Origin: Acidobacteriota bacterium
Lineage (GTDB): Bacteria; Acidobacteriota; Terriglobia; Acidiferrales; UBA7541
Assembly: GCA_021812285.1 (NCBI GenBank)
Contig: JAKAOH010000004.1
Span: 1 to 62,179 of the forward strand
Direction: 5' to 3'
DNA length: 62,179 nucleotides
Below, piece after piece: positions 41,706 to 50,369 of this stretch; the first letter of the stretch is position 1, and every line of letters begins with the position of its first letter. The notes below the pieces were generated by a model. It was given only the letters and a program-made list of their open reading frames with translations, had not been told where the DNA came from and did not search any database. The position numbers were made by a program, and so were the translations under genes.

Positions 41706-41869
41706 CGTTACGAGCGTTACGCGAAAATGCGTAACGCTCTAGAGCTATGGGAAACGGGGAAGATACGCGCAATTTTCGATGTCAGAGGGCCGAACGTTAC
41801 GCTGTTACGAGTTCTGGAAGGCAAAGCGTTACGCCGTTACGCACCCCTAGTATGCGTAACGGCGTAACG
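41706..41869. repeat. Cluster of nine GTTACG boxes, iteron-like
   Basis: GTTACG or its complement occurs nine times, eight of them as CGTTACG, often 8-9 bp apart. They build two hairpins: GAGCGTTACGC / GCGTAACGCTC (41712-41722 and 41729-41739), and a 17-bp perfect stem with arms 41827-41843 and 41853-41869 around a 9-nt loop. The cluster follows the RepA-like gene, which fits a replication origin or a dense operator. Confidence 0.7.
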
Positions 41870-41895
41870 GAACCCCCCTCCATGCTCCGGCGCGT

Positions 41896-41925
41896 AGAGA
41901 GGGGTACAACAATGTACCCCTCTCT
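41896..41925. repeat. Perfect 13-bp hairpin with 4-nt loop
   Basis: AGAGAGGGGTACA / TGTACCCCTCTCT (41896-41908 and 41913-41925) closes on ACAA. An outer CTCCGG / CCGGAG pair and a CCTGCGCAGG palindrome flank it. It is part of the origin-like block and has no T-run, so a simple terminator is unlikely. Confidence 0.65.
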
Positions 41926-41979
41926 CTCGCCTGCGCAGGACCCCCCGGAGTGCAGTGGTGAAGGGGAGCATGGGTCTTG

Positions 41980-42130
41980 CTTGCGCTCGAAAACCACTCG
42001 CCCAAGCAAGAGCACGCTGCGCGTGCTCTCAAAACCCTTTTAATTGATTTTGGCAGGAGAGAATTAAAAAAGGTTTTCGGGAGACTCACGAAGCGCGCTC
42101 TTCCTTGCGCGAGTGGTTTTCGAGCGCAAG
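41980..42130. repeat. Long inverted repeat with nested hairpins (candidate origin of replication or transfer)
   Basis: Two exact 22-bp arms lie at 41980-42001 and 42109-42130, and 10 of the next 12 inner bases also pair. Inside are a GAGCACGC / GCGTGCTC stem and an A/T-rich imperfect repeat around 42031-42076. The whole 41700-42416 stretch is free of genes. DNA this structured is typical of oriV, oriT or single-strand origins. Confidence 0.6.
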
Positions 42131-42416
42131 GACAAGCGAAGTGAGTCTGTTGTCGAGCGAAGCGAGACAACAAGACAGCCTGCCCCTCGCAATCAATCCC
42201 GAACAAAGGGATGCATATCGGCACTTGAAAACTCTAGATTCCTAACGTCCAGAATGAGCGAACTCGATCACCAATTTCCCTAGGATTTCTGGGTGAAAGG
42301 GGGAAGCGATTCTCGAGGGATTGCTAACGACCGGGACGTTTTGCTGCAAAAGGGGATTCCTTTGGAGGGCTGCAACGGCCCTTCCACCAAGGAGGCAACA
42401 AACGACGTGATGAGAG

Positions 42417-43859
42417 ATGGGAGAAGTGGCGCATGATGATGCCACGAAAGGACGAGGGCGACCGTCCGGCGATGCAGCCGCAATCGAAGCCGCATCGTAC
42501 GCAGTGCAGAAGGAGTGCGCAGTTGCCCATGCGACGGCTGCGGCAGACCCGCAGAAAAAAGAAATCAGCACGGCTACCGTCCCGGCCACTGCAGGCAGGA
42601 AAAATAAAACTATTAAGCTTAGCGGTAGGCGCGGTATGGTTACGCCGCGTAGCGTCAACGGGCCAAAGGAGAAAACGAACTTGGCCCGCAGACGCTTTCA
42701 ACGAGGGCAGTTGCTTTTGCTTGGCTCCAAAACGGAGCGAAGGTGGTACGGAAGGTGGAGAGAATCGGTGCTGGTGGATGGAAAGGAAGTCCGCCGAAAC
42801 GTCCAGGAATTCTTGGGCACGAAAAGGGACTATCCAACCAGCAAGCTAGCATTGCGCGCCTTGCAGGACCGGCTCGCAACGATCAATTCTCTCGCCTATC
42901 GGGCAAGACCCACCGCGCTGTTCGCGCAATTCGCAACGCGGTGGGAATCGGATGTGGTGCCGCAGTTCAAACCCTCGACGGCTACGAATTGCCGACTCCA
43001 ACTCAGAAAATGGTTGGTCCCGTTCTTCGGCCAACACGAACTGAAGGACATTGATGGCCAGTTGGTGCAGCAATTCGTTTCCGTCGTAAGCAGGAAGGTA
43101 GCGCCTAAGACAGTGCGGAATCTCGTAGTGACGCTTCGGAGCATATGGCGTTCGGCGAGAGCGTGGCGATACGTCGCCCATGACCCGTTTGATGCTCTTG
43201 TGCTTCCAAGGCCAAATCCGACACAGCGGTTTTTCTTCTCTGCCGAGGACGTTCAGCGGATTATCTCGGCAGCGAAGGAGCCGCACCGCACATTCTACGG
43301 CCTGCTCGCAGAATTGGGCTTGAGGTGCGGAGAATTGTGCGGACTGACGCTGGACGACATCGACCTGAAACGCGGCCTCGTAATCGTGCGACAGAGCGCT
43401 TGGAGAGGAAAGATTGGCAGCCCGAAGACGCCGAACAGCGTCCGGGTGCTCGATCTCTCGCCCGAAGCCATTGCACATCTGACCGAGTTTCTACAATCGT
43501 GGCGTCCCAATCCGTCCCGTCTTTTGTTCTCAACGCGGAATGGAACTCCGTGGGATGCGAATTTGCTATGCAAGCGGCATTTCCATCCCTTGCTTCGACG
43601 GCTCGGAATCGACGTGCCGCGGGGCAACGGATTTCACGCTCTCCGACACGCCAATTCCACTCTCATGGACCGCTTCGGAATCCCTCTCAAAGTCCGTCAA
43701 GACCGCCTCGGTCACGTCGATTCCCGCATGACCTTGGGCGTCTATACGCACAGCGCCGGGGAGGACTCAAAGCGGGCCGCGAGGGAGTTGGGAGCGGTGG
43801 TTTGGGGTTGCGTTCCCGGAATTCCGTACGTGAACGTACGCGAATCGAAAACGGCCTAG
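42417..43859 (+). CDS. Tyrosine recombinase (integrase) of the tRNA-fMet element
   Basis: 480 residues from the first ATG; the first 80 are Ala/Lys-rich and the true start may be later. A SAM-like core-binding domain (about 165-260) precedes the catalytic domain with Arg303 (LGLRCGEL), Lys337, His407 and Arg410 (HALRHANST), His433 (LGHVDSR) and Tyr443 (GVYTHS), so all active residues are present. The stop is 41 bp from the tRNA-fMet 3' end. It should catalyse integration and excision at the 45-bp repeat. Confidence 0.92.
   Translation: MGEVAHDDATKGRGRPSGDAAAIEAASYAVQKECAVAHATAAADPQKKEISTATVPATAGRKNKTIKLSGRRGMVTPRSVNGPKEKTNLARRRFQRGQLLLLGSKTERRWYGRWRESVLVDGKEVRRNVQEFLGTKRDYPTSKLALRALQDRLATINSLAYRARPTALFAQFATRWESDVVPQFKPSTATNCRLQLRKWLVPFFGQHELKDIDGQLVQQFVSVVSRKVAPKTVRNLVVTLRSIWRSARAWRYVAHDPFDALVLPRPNPTQRFFFSAEDVQRIISAAKEPHRTFYGLLAELGLRCGELCGLTLDDIDLKRGLVIVRQSAWRGKIGSPKTPNSVRVLDLSPEAIAHLTEFLQSWRPNPSRLLFSTRNGTPWDANLLCKRHFHPLLRRLGIDVPRGNGFHALRHANSTLMDRFGIPLKVRQDRLGHVDSRMTLGVYTHSAGEDSKRAARELGAVVWGCVPGIPYVNVRESKTA
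43825..43843. repeat. Right CGTACG arm-type repeat
   Basis: CGTACG, 3 bp, then ACGTACGCGA, inside the last codons of the integrase gene. It is the partner of the repeat at 24951-24970 in the same orientation, and is a candidate arm site for the integrase. Confidence 0.45.
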
Positions 43860-43900
43860 CGAGCGGAATTCGCTAAGCCGTTGAATTCGTTAGGGAACTT

Positions 43901-43977
<77 letters not shown>

Positions 43978-44068
43978 AAACGATGATAACACAAGCACAT
44001 CGCCCCTCGCACGCCGGGAGCGAGTACAATGCATTGGCTGGTTTACGAGAGGAGAAAAAAACCGACTC

Positions 44069-44506
44069 ATGACTCCCTGGATTGCCGCGGTACATGTTTT
44101 CGGCGACATGCTCTGGGTCGCGGGACTGTTGATGACCACGCTGCTCGTTTCGCGGCACGCGCAGGAAAATTCTCCGGACGCGCGTGCGACGCTCACTCGC
44201 CTGGAAAAAAGATCCATGCGGTTCATGGCCGACCCGGGAGCGGCACTCGCGATTCTGGGCGGAATCGGCCTCGTGATGACCAATCCTAGCTATTACCTGA
44301 ATGCGGCGTGGCTGCATGTGAAAGTGCTCTTCGTGCTTGCGCTCATCATCCTCCATGGATTCATCGGAATCGATATGAAGGGCGTGCAGCGGGCCAGTGA
44401 GGCTTCGAGCACGAAAAAGTCGTGGGCGCTCTTCGTGACCGTGCTGGTGGTGGTCGGGGCGATCCTGATTTGCACGTTTCCGGGAGAAGCCTACCTGCCG
44501 CACTGA
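44069..44506 (+). CDS. CopD/HemJ-like membrane protein
   Basis: 145 residues with AGAGGAG upstream, rather far from the ATG. Four membrane helices are visible. WIAAVHVFGDMLWVAGLLM at the start and AAWLHVKVLFVLALIILHGFIG further on give the conserved His-x(n)-Trp and Lys...His pattern of the CopD/HemJ group, which includes the haem-pathway protoporphyrinogen oxidase HemJ. HemJ function is possible, but other CopD-like proteins share the pattern. No haem genes are adjacent. Confidence 0.6.
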   Translation: MTPWIAAVHVFGDMLWVAGLLMTTLLVSRHAQENSPDARATLTRLEKRSMRFMADPGAALAILGGIGLVMTNPSYYLNAAWLHVKVLFVLALIILHGFIGIDMKGVQRASEASSTKKSWALFVTVLVVVGAILICTFPGEAYLPH

Positions 44507-44865
44507 GCGCGAAAACGATGGGAAAACAGGAAATGGGGACACACTGGTGAATCCGGGCGTGGGGGATTTGACTCAAGCGCGGGGACGGATTCGGCGTCGG
44601 CTGGCGATATGTGGCTGCGAGGGTCTTGTAAGGTTCCGATAAACCATTTGGATCAGAATGGATTGAGGGGTTAAGGCTCGATGGCCAGTGGAAGTGGACG
44701 TGCGCTTTGACGGGGCACGGAGAACGGCGAAGGGATTGCGCATTGAAGGTGCGGAGGATAAGACAAAGAAAGGGGACGCAGGCAGAATAGACACGGGTAG
44801 TCCAATAGAAGCCATCGGACTCCAAATGGAGGTCACGCCCGTGCCACGACGGCAAAGGAACTCGA
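44507..44865. other. Intergenic stretch without a recognised gene
   Basis: About 360 bp. Two blocks, AAATGGGGACAC (about 44531) and AAAGGGGACGC (about 44770), recall the short flanks of REP-type repeats, but no pairing or gene supports this. A minus-strand frame of 165 codons is open but Pro/Ser-rich and without motifs. Confidence 0.35.
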
Positions 44866-46191
44866 ATGGGTGACTGGAGAACGCGCTACCGGGGAAAGCT
44901 GACGACGCCGGAGAAGGCTATGGAAGCGGTGAAATCGGGGATGCGCGTTTACATCCATCCCGGATGCGCCGAGCCGGAGGTGCTGGTGCGGGCGCTGATC
45001 GCGCGTGGACCGGATCTGTGGGATGTGGAAATCGTCCATATGATGACGCTCGGGAACGCGGACTACGTGAAACCGGAAATGGAGGGCCATTTCCGTCACA
45101 ACGCGATTTTCATCGGGCCGAACGTGCGCCAGGCGGTGAACGAGGGACGAGCCGATTACACGCCAGTGTTTTTGAGCGACGTGGAATCGCTTTTCACGGG
45201 CGGAACGCTGGCGCTGGACGCGGCGCTCGTACAGGTTTCTCCTCCCGATTCGCACGGATTCTGCAGTTTGGGCGTGGGAGTGGACACGACGCTGACGGCG
45301 GCGAAAACGGCGCGGCACGTAATCGCGGAAGTGAACGATCAGATGCCCCGAACCTACGGCGACAGCTTCCTCCACGTGGACGATTTCGAGTGGGTGGTGG
45401 AATGCTCGCACCCGCTTTACGAACTGCCGAAAGCGGACATTCAGAACGTGCACCGCGAGATCGCGCGGCACGTGGCTTCGCTGGTGGAAGACGGCGCGAC
45501 GCTGCAACTGGGAATCGGCGGATTGCCGGACGCGGTGCTGCCGGAACTGGCCGGGCGGCGCGATCTGGGCATCCATACGGAAATGCTTTCGGACAACGTG
45601 ATTCCGCTGGTGGAATCGGGCGTTGTCAACGGCTGGCGGAAAACGATTCATCCGCGAAAAATCATTCTCGGATTCGTGCTCGGAAGTAGGAAGCTATTCG
45701 ATTACGTGAACGAGAACCCGATTTTCGAATTTCATCCGACGGCCTATACGAACGATATTGCGCTCATCCGGCAAAACGACCGGATGGTAGCGATCAATTC
45801 GGCGCTCGAAGTGGACCTGACCGGGCAGGTGTGCGCGGACTCGCTGGGCACCTATTTTTACAGCGGAATCGGCGGACAGGTGGATTTCCTGCGCGGAGCG
45901 GCGGGATCAAAAGGGGGGAAACCGATCGTGACGCTGCCTTCGACGGCGAAAGGTGGAAACGTTTCGCGGATCGTGCCGATGCTGACGGCGGGCGCGGGGG
46001 TGGTGACGTCGCGAGGGCTGACGCATTACGTGGTGACGGAATACGGCGTGGCGTCGCTCCATGGGAAAACGGTGCGGGAACGGGCGCAGGCGCTGATCGA
46101 GGTCACGCATCCAAAATTTCGCGAAGAGCTTTACGGGTATTGCGAGCGGACGCGATGGCTGGAACGACCGGTGAGGCGGACGCAGGGGTAA
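44866..46191 (+). CDS. Acetyl-CoA hydrolase/transferase family protein (4-hydroxybutyrate CoA-transferase-like)
   Basis: 441 residues, the usual length of butyryl/4-hydroxybutyrate CoA-transferases. It opens with RYRGKLTTPEKAMEAVKSGMRVYI. Later come SPPDSHGFCSLGVGVDTT, LQLGIGGLPDAVL, TEMLSDNVIPLVESG and GQVCADSLG, the family segments around the CoA-binding and catalytic Glu sites. The Glu in HTEML is the expected catalytic residue. It moves CoA between acyl acids and acetate in the cytoplasm. The precise substrate cannot be read, and no pathway genes adjoin. Confidence 0.88.
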   Translation: MGDWRTRYRGKLTTPEKAMEAVKSGMRVYIHPGCAEPEVLVRALIARGPDLWDVEIVHMMTLGNADYVKPEMEGHFRHNAIFIGPNVRQAVNEGRADYTPVFLSDVESLFTGGTLALDAALVQVSPPDSHGFCSLGVGVDTTLTAAKTARHVIAEVNDQMPRTYGDSFLHVDDFEWVVECSHPLYELPKADIQNVHREIARHVASLVEDGATLQLGIGGLPDAVLPELAGRRDLGIHTEMLSDNVIPLVESGVVNGWRKTIHPRKIILGFVLGSRKLFDYVNENPIFEFHPTAYTNDIALIRQNDRMVAINSALEVDLTGQVCADSLGTYFYSGIGGQVDFLRGAAGSKGGKPIVTLPSTAKGGNVSRIVPMLTAGAGVVTSRGLTHYVVTEYGVASLHGKTVRERAQALIEVTHPKFREELYGYCERTRWLERPVRRTQG

Positions 46192-46273
46192 CGGGGCGGC
46201 ATGGCGCATCCACGCGGAGCGGACCTTTAGGGCTCGCCGCACGGCCCTTCAGGACAAAGACGGGAGCTGGAGG

Positions 46274-46729
46274 TTACGCGGCGCGGGGGACCGGGCGAAC
46301 GATTTCGACCGAGCAGGACGCGTGGCGCGCGACGAATTCGGAAACGCTGCCCAGCAGGAGCCGGGAGAGCCCACGGCGGCCGTGGGAACCCAAAACAATC
46401 AGATCGGCATGGAGATTCGCGGCGGCGTCGATGATGGTGGTTCGCGGCTCGCCTTCCTCGATGGAAAGGGTGACTTCGAAACCGGCCTTGCGCAGTTCGG
46501 TGGCGGCCTGGCCGACGAATTCCTCCGCCTGCTTGCGATTTTCGGCGCGCAGCGCGTCGATGCGCTCGATATCGCGCACGGGAGTCTGGTACAGGGGCAG
46601 ATAGGTCATCGGGTCGATGACGTGAAGTAGGTGAATCCGCGCCTGATCGGGTCGGAACTGGCGGCGGACGGCCGCAATGGCCTTGGTGGAAAAATCGGAG
46701 CTATCGAGCGCGAGGAGCACTTGAGTCAT
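46274..46729 (-). CDS. Universal stress protein (UspA family)
   Basis: 151 residues, a single Usp domain. The start VLLALDSSDFSTKAI and the ATP-binding motif GSHGRRGLSRLLLGSVSEFV (G-x2-G-x9-G-S) indicate the ATP-binding class. It probably dimerises and helps survival under stress. It lies 26 bp upstream of the stop of the YbaK-like gene on the same strand, so the two may be co-transcribed. Confidence 0.9.
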   Translation of the reverse strand: MTQVLLALDSSDFSTKAIAAVRRQFRPDQARIHLLHVIDPMTYLPLYQTPVRDIERIDALRAENRKQAEEFVGQAATELRKAGFEVTLSIEEGEPRTTIIDAAANLHADLIVLGSHGRRGLSRLLLGSVSEFVARHASCSVEIVRPVPRAA

Positions 46730-46755
46730 CGGAATTGCCTCCTCTTCCGTTTCGG

Positions 46756-47244
46756 TTAGGCCGGGCGCGGCACGAAATTTCTGACGGCAAAGGAACAGAT
46801 TTCGGGCCGGGCCAGATCCTCGAAATCGGAATACGCCATGCGCACGGCGTCGCTGTGCGAGCCGGCAGGAAAGACGATCTCACGGCCGACGGCGAGAGCG
46901 ACGTCCATGTAGACGGGGACGCCGTAGAGGCGACCGAAGGGCGGAACGGCGCCGAGTTCGCAATCGGGAAAGAGATCGCGGATTTTTTCCTCGGAAGCCA
47001 AGCGAATGGACTCGCCGACGATCGTGGAGAAGCGGGCGAGATCGACCTGGTAGGAAGCGGGAAGGACGGCCAGGTAGCTCTGCTTTTTGCCTTCGAGGAC
47101 GACCGTTTTGGCCACTTCCCTGCCGGGAACGTGCAGGACCGCGGCGGTTTCCTGCGATGTGAATGCCGGTGCGTGAGTAATAACGGAATAGGGGACCCTG
47201 TAGAGCCTGAGAAAATGCCGTAGCCGGGTTGAACAGACTTGCAT
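46756..47244 (-). CDS. YbaK/ProX-type aminoacyl-tRNA deacylase-like protein
   Basis: 162 residues from the ATG at 47244 with GGGAGG before it. The YbaK fold is recognisable: TSQETAAVLHVPGREVAKTVVLEG, where the Lys is the conserved active-site residue, then LAVLPASYQVDL, ELGAVPPFG and the closing VRMAYSDFEDLARP. These proteins remove wrong amino acids from tRNA (for example Ala or Cys from tRNA-Pro). Some acidobacterial members pair with stress genes, as here with UspA. Specificity is not readable. Confidence 0.85.
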   Translation of the reverse strand: MQVCSTRLRHFLRLYRVPYSVITHAPAFTSQETAAVLHVPGREVAKTVVLEGKKQSYLAVLPASYQVDLARFSTIVGESIRLASEEKIRDLFPDCELGAVPPFGRLYGVPVYMDVALAVGREIVFPAGSHSDAVRMAYSDFEDLARPEICSFAVRNFVPRPA

Positions 47245-47864
47245 GGCGACCTCCCGCCCCGGGCGTATTGCGTCGCCCGACTCTGTCCAAGGTTGATGCA
47301 TCCGGTGTGCCAAAGCGGGGTCTTGTGGCGAAGGGGATAGGGGATTGGAAATTAAGGGCTTGTGGAAAAGATGCGACATTGAGCATACGTTCCTATTGTG
47401 GGATTTCCCGCTTGGCGATGGGCGTTTCACGCGATTTTTGCCGCGACAACGGAAGGGCGGCGAGCTAAGCCACGGGAGAAGAGGAACATGCGAGGAGTGA
47501 AAATACCTGCTCGATGGCCTTGCGCGTGCGAGAGGAAAAAGACAAGGACGCGCCGAAGGTCTTACAAATTTCCCTCCGCAAACGCGGGCCGGGGAGTTGG
47601 TGTCTTCCCGACGGGGTGTTTCGAGTTGGGACGGGGAAGGTCCGATGCGCGTTCATTTTCTATTTCTATTGACCAGGTGCTGAGGAACATCCGGCGGCCA
47701 GACAAGGGCAAAAAACCAGGCAGCGACGACGAAGCGTTCGCGAAGCGGGGCCAAACAGGATTTCTGAGCGGCAAAGGCAACCCGGTTCGGAGCGAAAGGT
47801 TCCCAAGAGTCAGGGACGGAAGAGGCCGGAAAACCCATCAGGCCGGAAATGCCGGGGGAATGCG
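47245..47864. other. Intergenic stretch without a recognised gene
   Basis: About 620 bp between divergent genes. A plus-strand frame (47398-47868) overlaps the next start by 4 bp, but its product is Arg/Gly-rich and shows no similarity to anything known, and it lacks a ribosome site. I see no RNA gene or repeat. Confidence 0.35.
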
Positions 47865-48326
47865 ATGAGAGAAGAGGAGATCCGTGTCCTTTTGGTGGGG
47901 CAGAGCCCGACAAACTTCCTTCGTCTGCAAAACAGCCTGGAACGGCGGCACTGCCGATGCGAACGAGCGAGCTCGTTCGATGAAGCCCTGCGCATGCTGG
48001 AAAACGAAACGCCAGATATCGTCTTGAGCGCCACGATTCATCGTCCTGGTGGTGCATTTTCCATCACCGATCGGCTGGCGGGAACCGGAGCCAGTCTCTA
48101 TTACGCCTATCCCGTGGAAGATGGGTGCTGGTGGCTGCCCGCCATCGAACGCGGGGAACGGTGCCTTGGCTCGCCGGCGATGCGGCCGCGGAAATTCGCG
48201 AGCGTGCTTGCGCGGATGGTGCGCGAGATCCGAGCGAAAAAGCGGCTGGCGATGGGCCTGGTGCCGACCCGCAGAGCGAAATCGGCTAAAGCCGCGATTC
48301 TCGCCTTTCCAAAAGCCGCCGGTTAG
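47865..48326 (+). CDS. Receiver-like protein lacking the phospho-acceptor (copy 1)
   Basis: 153 residues. The first 60 residues follow the receiver fold (RVLLVGQSPTNFLRLQNSLER, then ASSFDEALRMLENETPDIVLS), but the position where the phospho-acceptor Asp should stand is Ser in VLSATI. A conserved second half (YYAYPVEDGCWWLPAIERGERC, RPRKFASVLARMVREI) replaces the usual switch elements. It is clearly paralogous to the next gene. It is probably a phosphorylation-independent regulator or protein-binding module. The function is unknown. Confidence 0.65.
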   Translation: MREEEIRVLLVGQSPTNFLRLQNSLERRHCRCERASSFDEALRMLENETPDIVLSATIHRPGGAFSITDRLAGTGASLYYAYPVEDGCWWLPAIERGERCLGSPAMRPRKFASVLARMVREIRAKKRLAMGLVPTRRAKSAKAAILAFPKAAG

Positions 48327-48446
48327 CGTTAGGAAACGCTTCCGGCTTCTCGAATCGAAAAGAGGTCCGTCTTCATCTATCGTTACTAGAGAGAAGGCGC
48401 GGGGCGGGGACGTTCGGCGCGCGATTAGGCGCCCGAACAAACCCCG

Positions 48447-48968
48447 GTGAAGCAAGAAGCGGGAGAGATGACTGGCAAAGACACAGTTGATGTTCTGCTG
48501 ATCGGAGAGAGTGCGAGCGGTTTATCGCATCTGGAGCGGCGGCTCGAGGCGAATGGGTGCCGCTGCCGATTCGCGGATTCCTACGAACAGGCGCATGTGT
48601 TACTGGACGAGCAAGCGGCCGAGCTCGTCTTGAGCGCGGTGATGCCGGATTCGGCGGCTATTGGCGCGCTGGCCGAGAAACTGGCGGGAAGCGGCGCGAG
48701 GTTCTATTACGTTCAGCCGGCACAGGAAAATTATTGGTGGATCGGGGCGCTGCGGCTCGGCAAGCGATGCAGCGAGGGACCGGCGTACCGGCCAAGCGAA
48801 TTCGCGGCGGCTCTGGACGGGATTGTGGAAGAGATTCGCAGCGGAGCGGAAGGCGATACGCTGCCGGTTACGGCCTCGGTGATTCCGCTGCGGGCAAGGT
48901 CGCACCAAGCGAAGTGGGATGCGGACGAATCGGAACTGATCGACGCACGTTCGAAAGCCGTAATCTGA
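48447..48968 (+). CDS. Receiver-like protein lacking the phospho-acceptor (copy 2)
   Basis: 173 residues from a GTG; an ATG at 48468, with GGGAG close before it, is an alternative. It is about as long as copy 1 and matches it throughout: VLLIGESASGLSHLERRL, AELVLSAVMPD with Ser for Asp, and YYVQPAQENYWWIGALRLGKRC and RPSEFAAALDGIVEEI. The two genes are a tandem duplication 120 bp apart. They precede the convergent kinase gene of the export operon, so they might modulate it. That is inference. Confidence 0.65.
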   Translation: MKQEAGEMTGKDTVDVLLIGESASGLSHLERRLEANGCRCRFADSYEQAHVLLDEQAAELVLSAVMPDSAAIGALAEKLAGSGARFYYVQPAQENYWWIGALRLGKRCSEGPAYRPSEFAAALDGIVEEIRSGAEGDTLPVTASVIPLRARSHQAKWDADESELIDARSKAVI

Positions 48969-49034
48969 ACCAACCGACCATCCAACCGACAATTTGAGCT
49001 GACAAGTGGAACGTCCGCCGGGCCGGCGCATGAT

Positions 49035-50369
49035 TCAGGAAGGCTTCGCGTGCGGGGCGAGCGGAAGCCGGAGGAGAGCTTCGACGCCGGGGCCAGGACG
49101 GCGATTTTCGAGCGATAGCGTGCCGCCGTGCGCCTCGGCGATTTCGCGGCTGAGAACCAGGCCGATGCCGGAACCGCCTGGCTTGGTGGTGAAGAACGGC
49201 GTGAAGAGGTTGCCGGGATTCGAAAGCCCCGGACCTTCATCGGCGACGAACACGTCGAGCGCTTCCCCATTCACCTGCCAACCCACATCCACGGCGCCGT
49301 TGTTTTCGAGCGAAGCGTCGGCGGCGTTGCGAACGAGATTGATGAGGAGCTGATCGAGCTGGGCGGCGTCGGCCTGAATCGAGAGCGCGGGACCCTCCGC
49401 CACGCGCACGGGAACGCGCTGCTCGAGGCCGGCGGCGCGATGTATCCAGGCGGCGACCTCCATCGGCGCGGGGCGAGGAGGCGGGAGCTTGGCGAGACGC
49501 GCGTAGCCATCGACGAAACGGCTGAGCGCTTCGGTGCGCGAAGCGATCAGGTTGAGGCCGCTGGTCATGTCCTCGCGCCAGTCATGGGGCAATTCGCCGC
49601 GGGAGAGGAGATCGCGGAGGCTTTCGGCGACGGATTTCAGAGGCGCGAGGGAATTGTTGAGTTCGTGGCCGAGGACGCGAATGAGGCGCCGCCAGGTCTG
49701 CCGTTCTTCCGCGCGGAGGGCGCGGCTGATATCGGAAATGACGAGCAGTTGATGAGGCAAGCCGTCCTGGCGAAAAACGCCGAGGCGCAATTCCCAGCGG
49801 CCCACCTTTTCGGGGAATGTTTTCGAGATGATGCGCGGCGAATCGCCCTCCAGGCAATCGGCGAGATCGAGATCGGCGGCGGAAGCGCCGAGCATACGCC
49901 CGCGTGGAACGGCGAGCAGGCGCTCGGCGGCGGGATTGGCGAGGCGAAGGCGATGGGAATCGTCGAAGGAGAAAACGGCGACGTCGATTTCGTCCACGAC
50001 GTTCTGCAGCAGTGCCGAGGCTTCCATGGCTCCGAGGCGCTGGGCATGGAGCGAATCGACGAGGGCGTTGAGTTCGCGAAAAACCTCGCCGAGGCTGTCG
50101 TCGCTGCGGGCGGCGCGGGCGCGAATCGAGTAATCGCCTTCGCCGATGGCGGCGAGGACGTTGGAGAGCGTGCGCAGGGGGAACGTGACCAGACCGCCGG
50201 AAGCGATGGCGAAACCCAGCCAGACGCAGGCGAAAAGCGCGGTCAGCGCCCAACGCGTGCTGGGCGCCATCGCGGAGGTCCACACGACGACGAGCATCGC
50301 CACCGAAGCTGGCAGCCCGGCGAGCATGGCGTAAAGCCGCACGCGCTGCTCGAGGCCCAGAGGTCTCAT
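49035..50369 (-). CDS. NtrY-like sensor histidine kinase
   Basis: 444 residues. Two N-terminal membrane helices (about 12-32 and 42-62) are followed by a HAMP linker, a PAS-like domain (about 120-215) and the H-box LGHELNNSLAPL with His235. The ATPase domain has NLVRNAADAS, DEGPGLSNPG and SGIGLVLSREIAEAHGG. The gene starts 4 bp inside the end of the sigma-54 regulator gene, so they are a co-translated pair. It is the last gene of the export operon and probably senses envelope stress or the transported compound. Confidence 0.9.
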   Translation of the reverse strand: MRPLGLEQRVRLYAMLAGLPASVAMLVVVWTSAMAPSTRWALTALFACVWLGFAIASGGLVTFPLRTLSNVLAAIGEGDYSIRARAARSDDSLGEVFRELNALVDSLHAQRLGAMEASALLQNVVDEIDVAVFSFDDSHRLRLANPAAERLLAVPRGRMLGASAADLDLADCLEGDSPRIISKTFPEKVGRWELRLGVFRQDGLPHQLLVISDISRALRAEERQTWRRLIRVLGHELNNSLAPLKSVAESLRDLLSRGELPHDWREDMTSGLNLIASRTEALSRFVDGYARLAKLPPPRPAPMEVAAWIHRAAGLEQRVPVRVAEGPALSIQADAAQLDQLLINLVRNAADASLENNGAVDVGWQVNGEALDVFVADEGPGLSNPGNLFTPFFTTKPGGSGIGLVLSREIAEAHGGTLSLENRRPGPGVEALLRLPLAPHAKPS

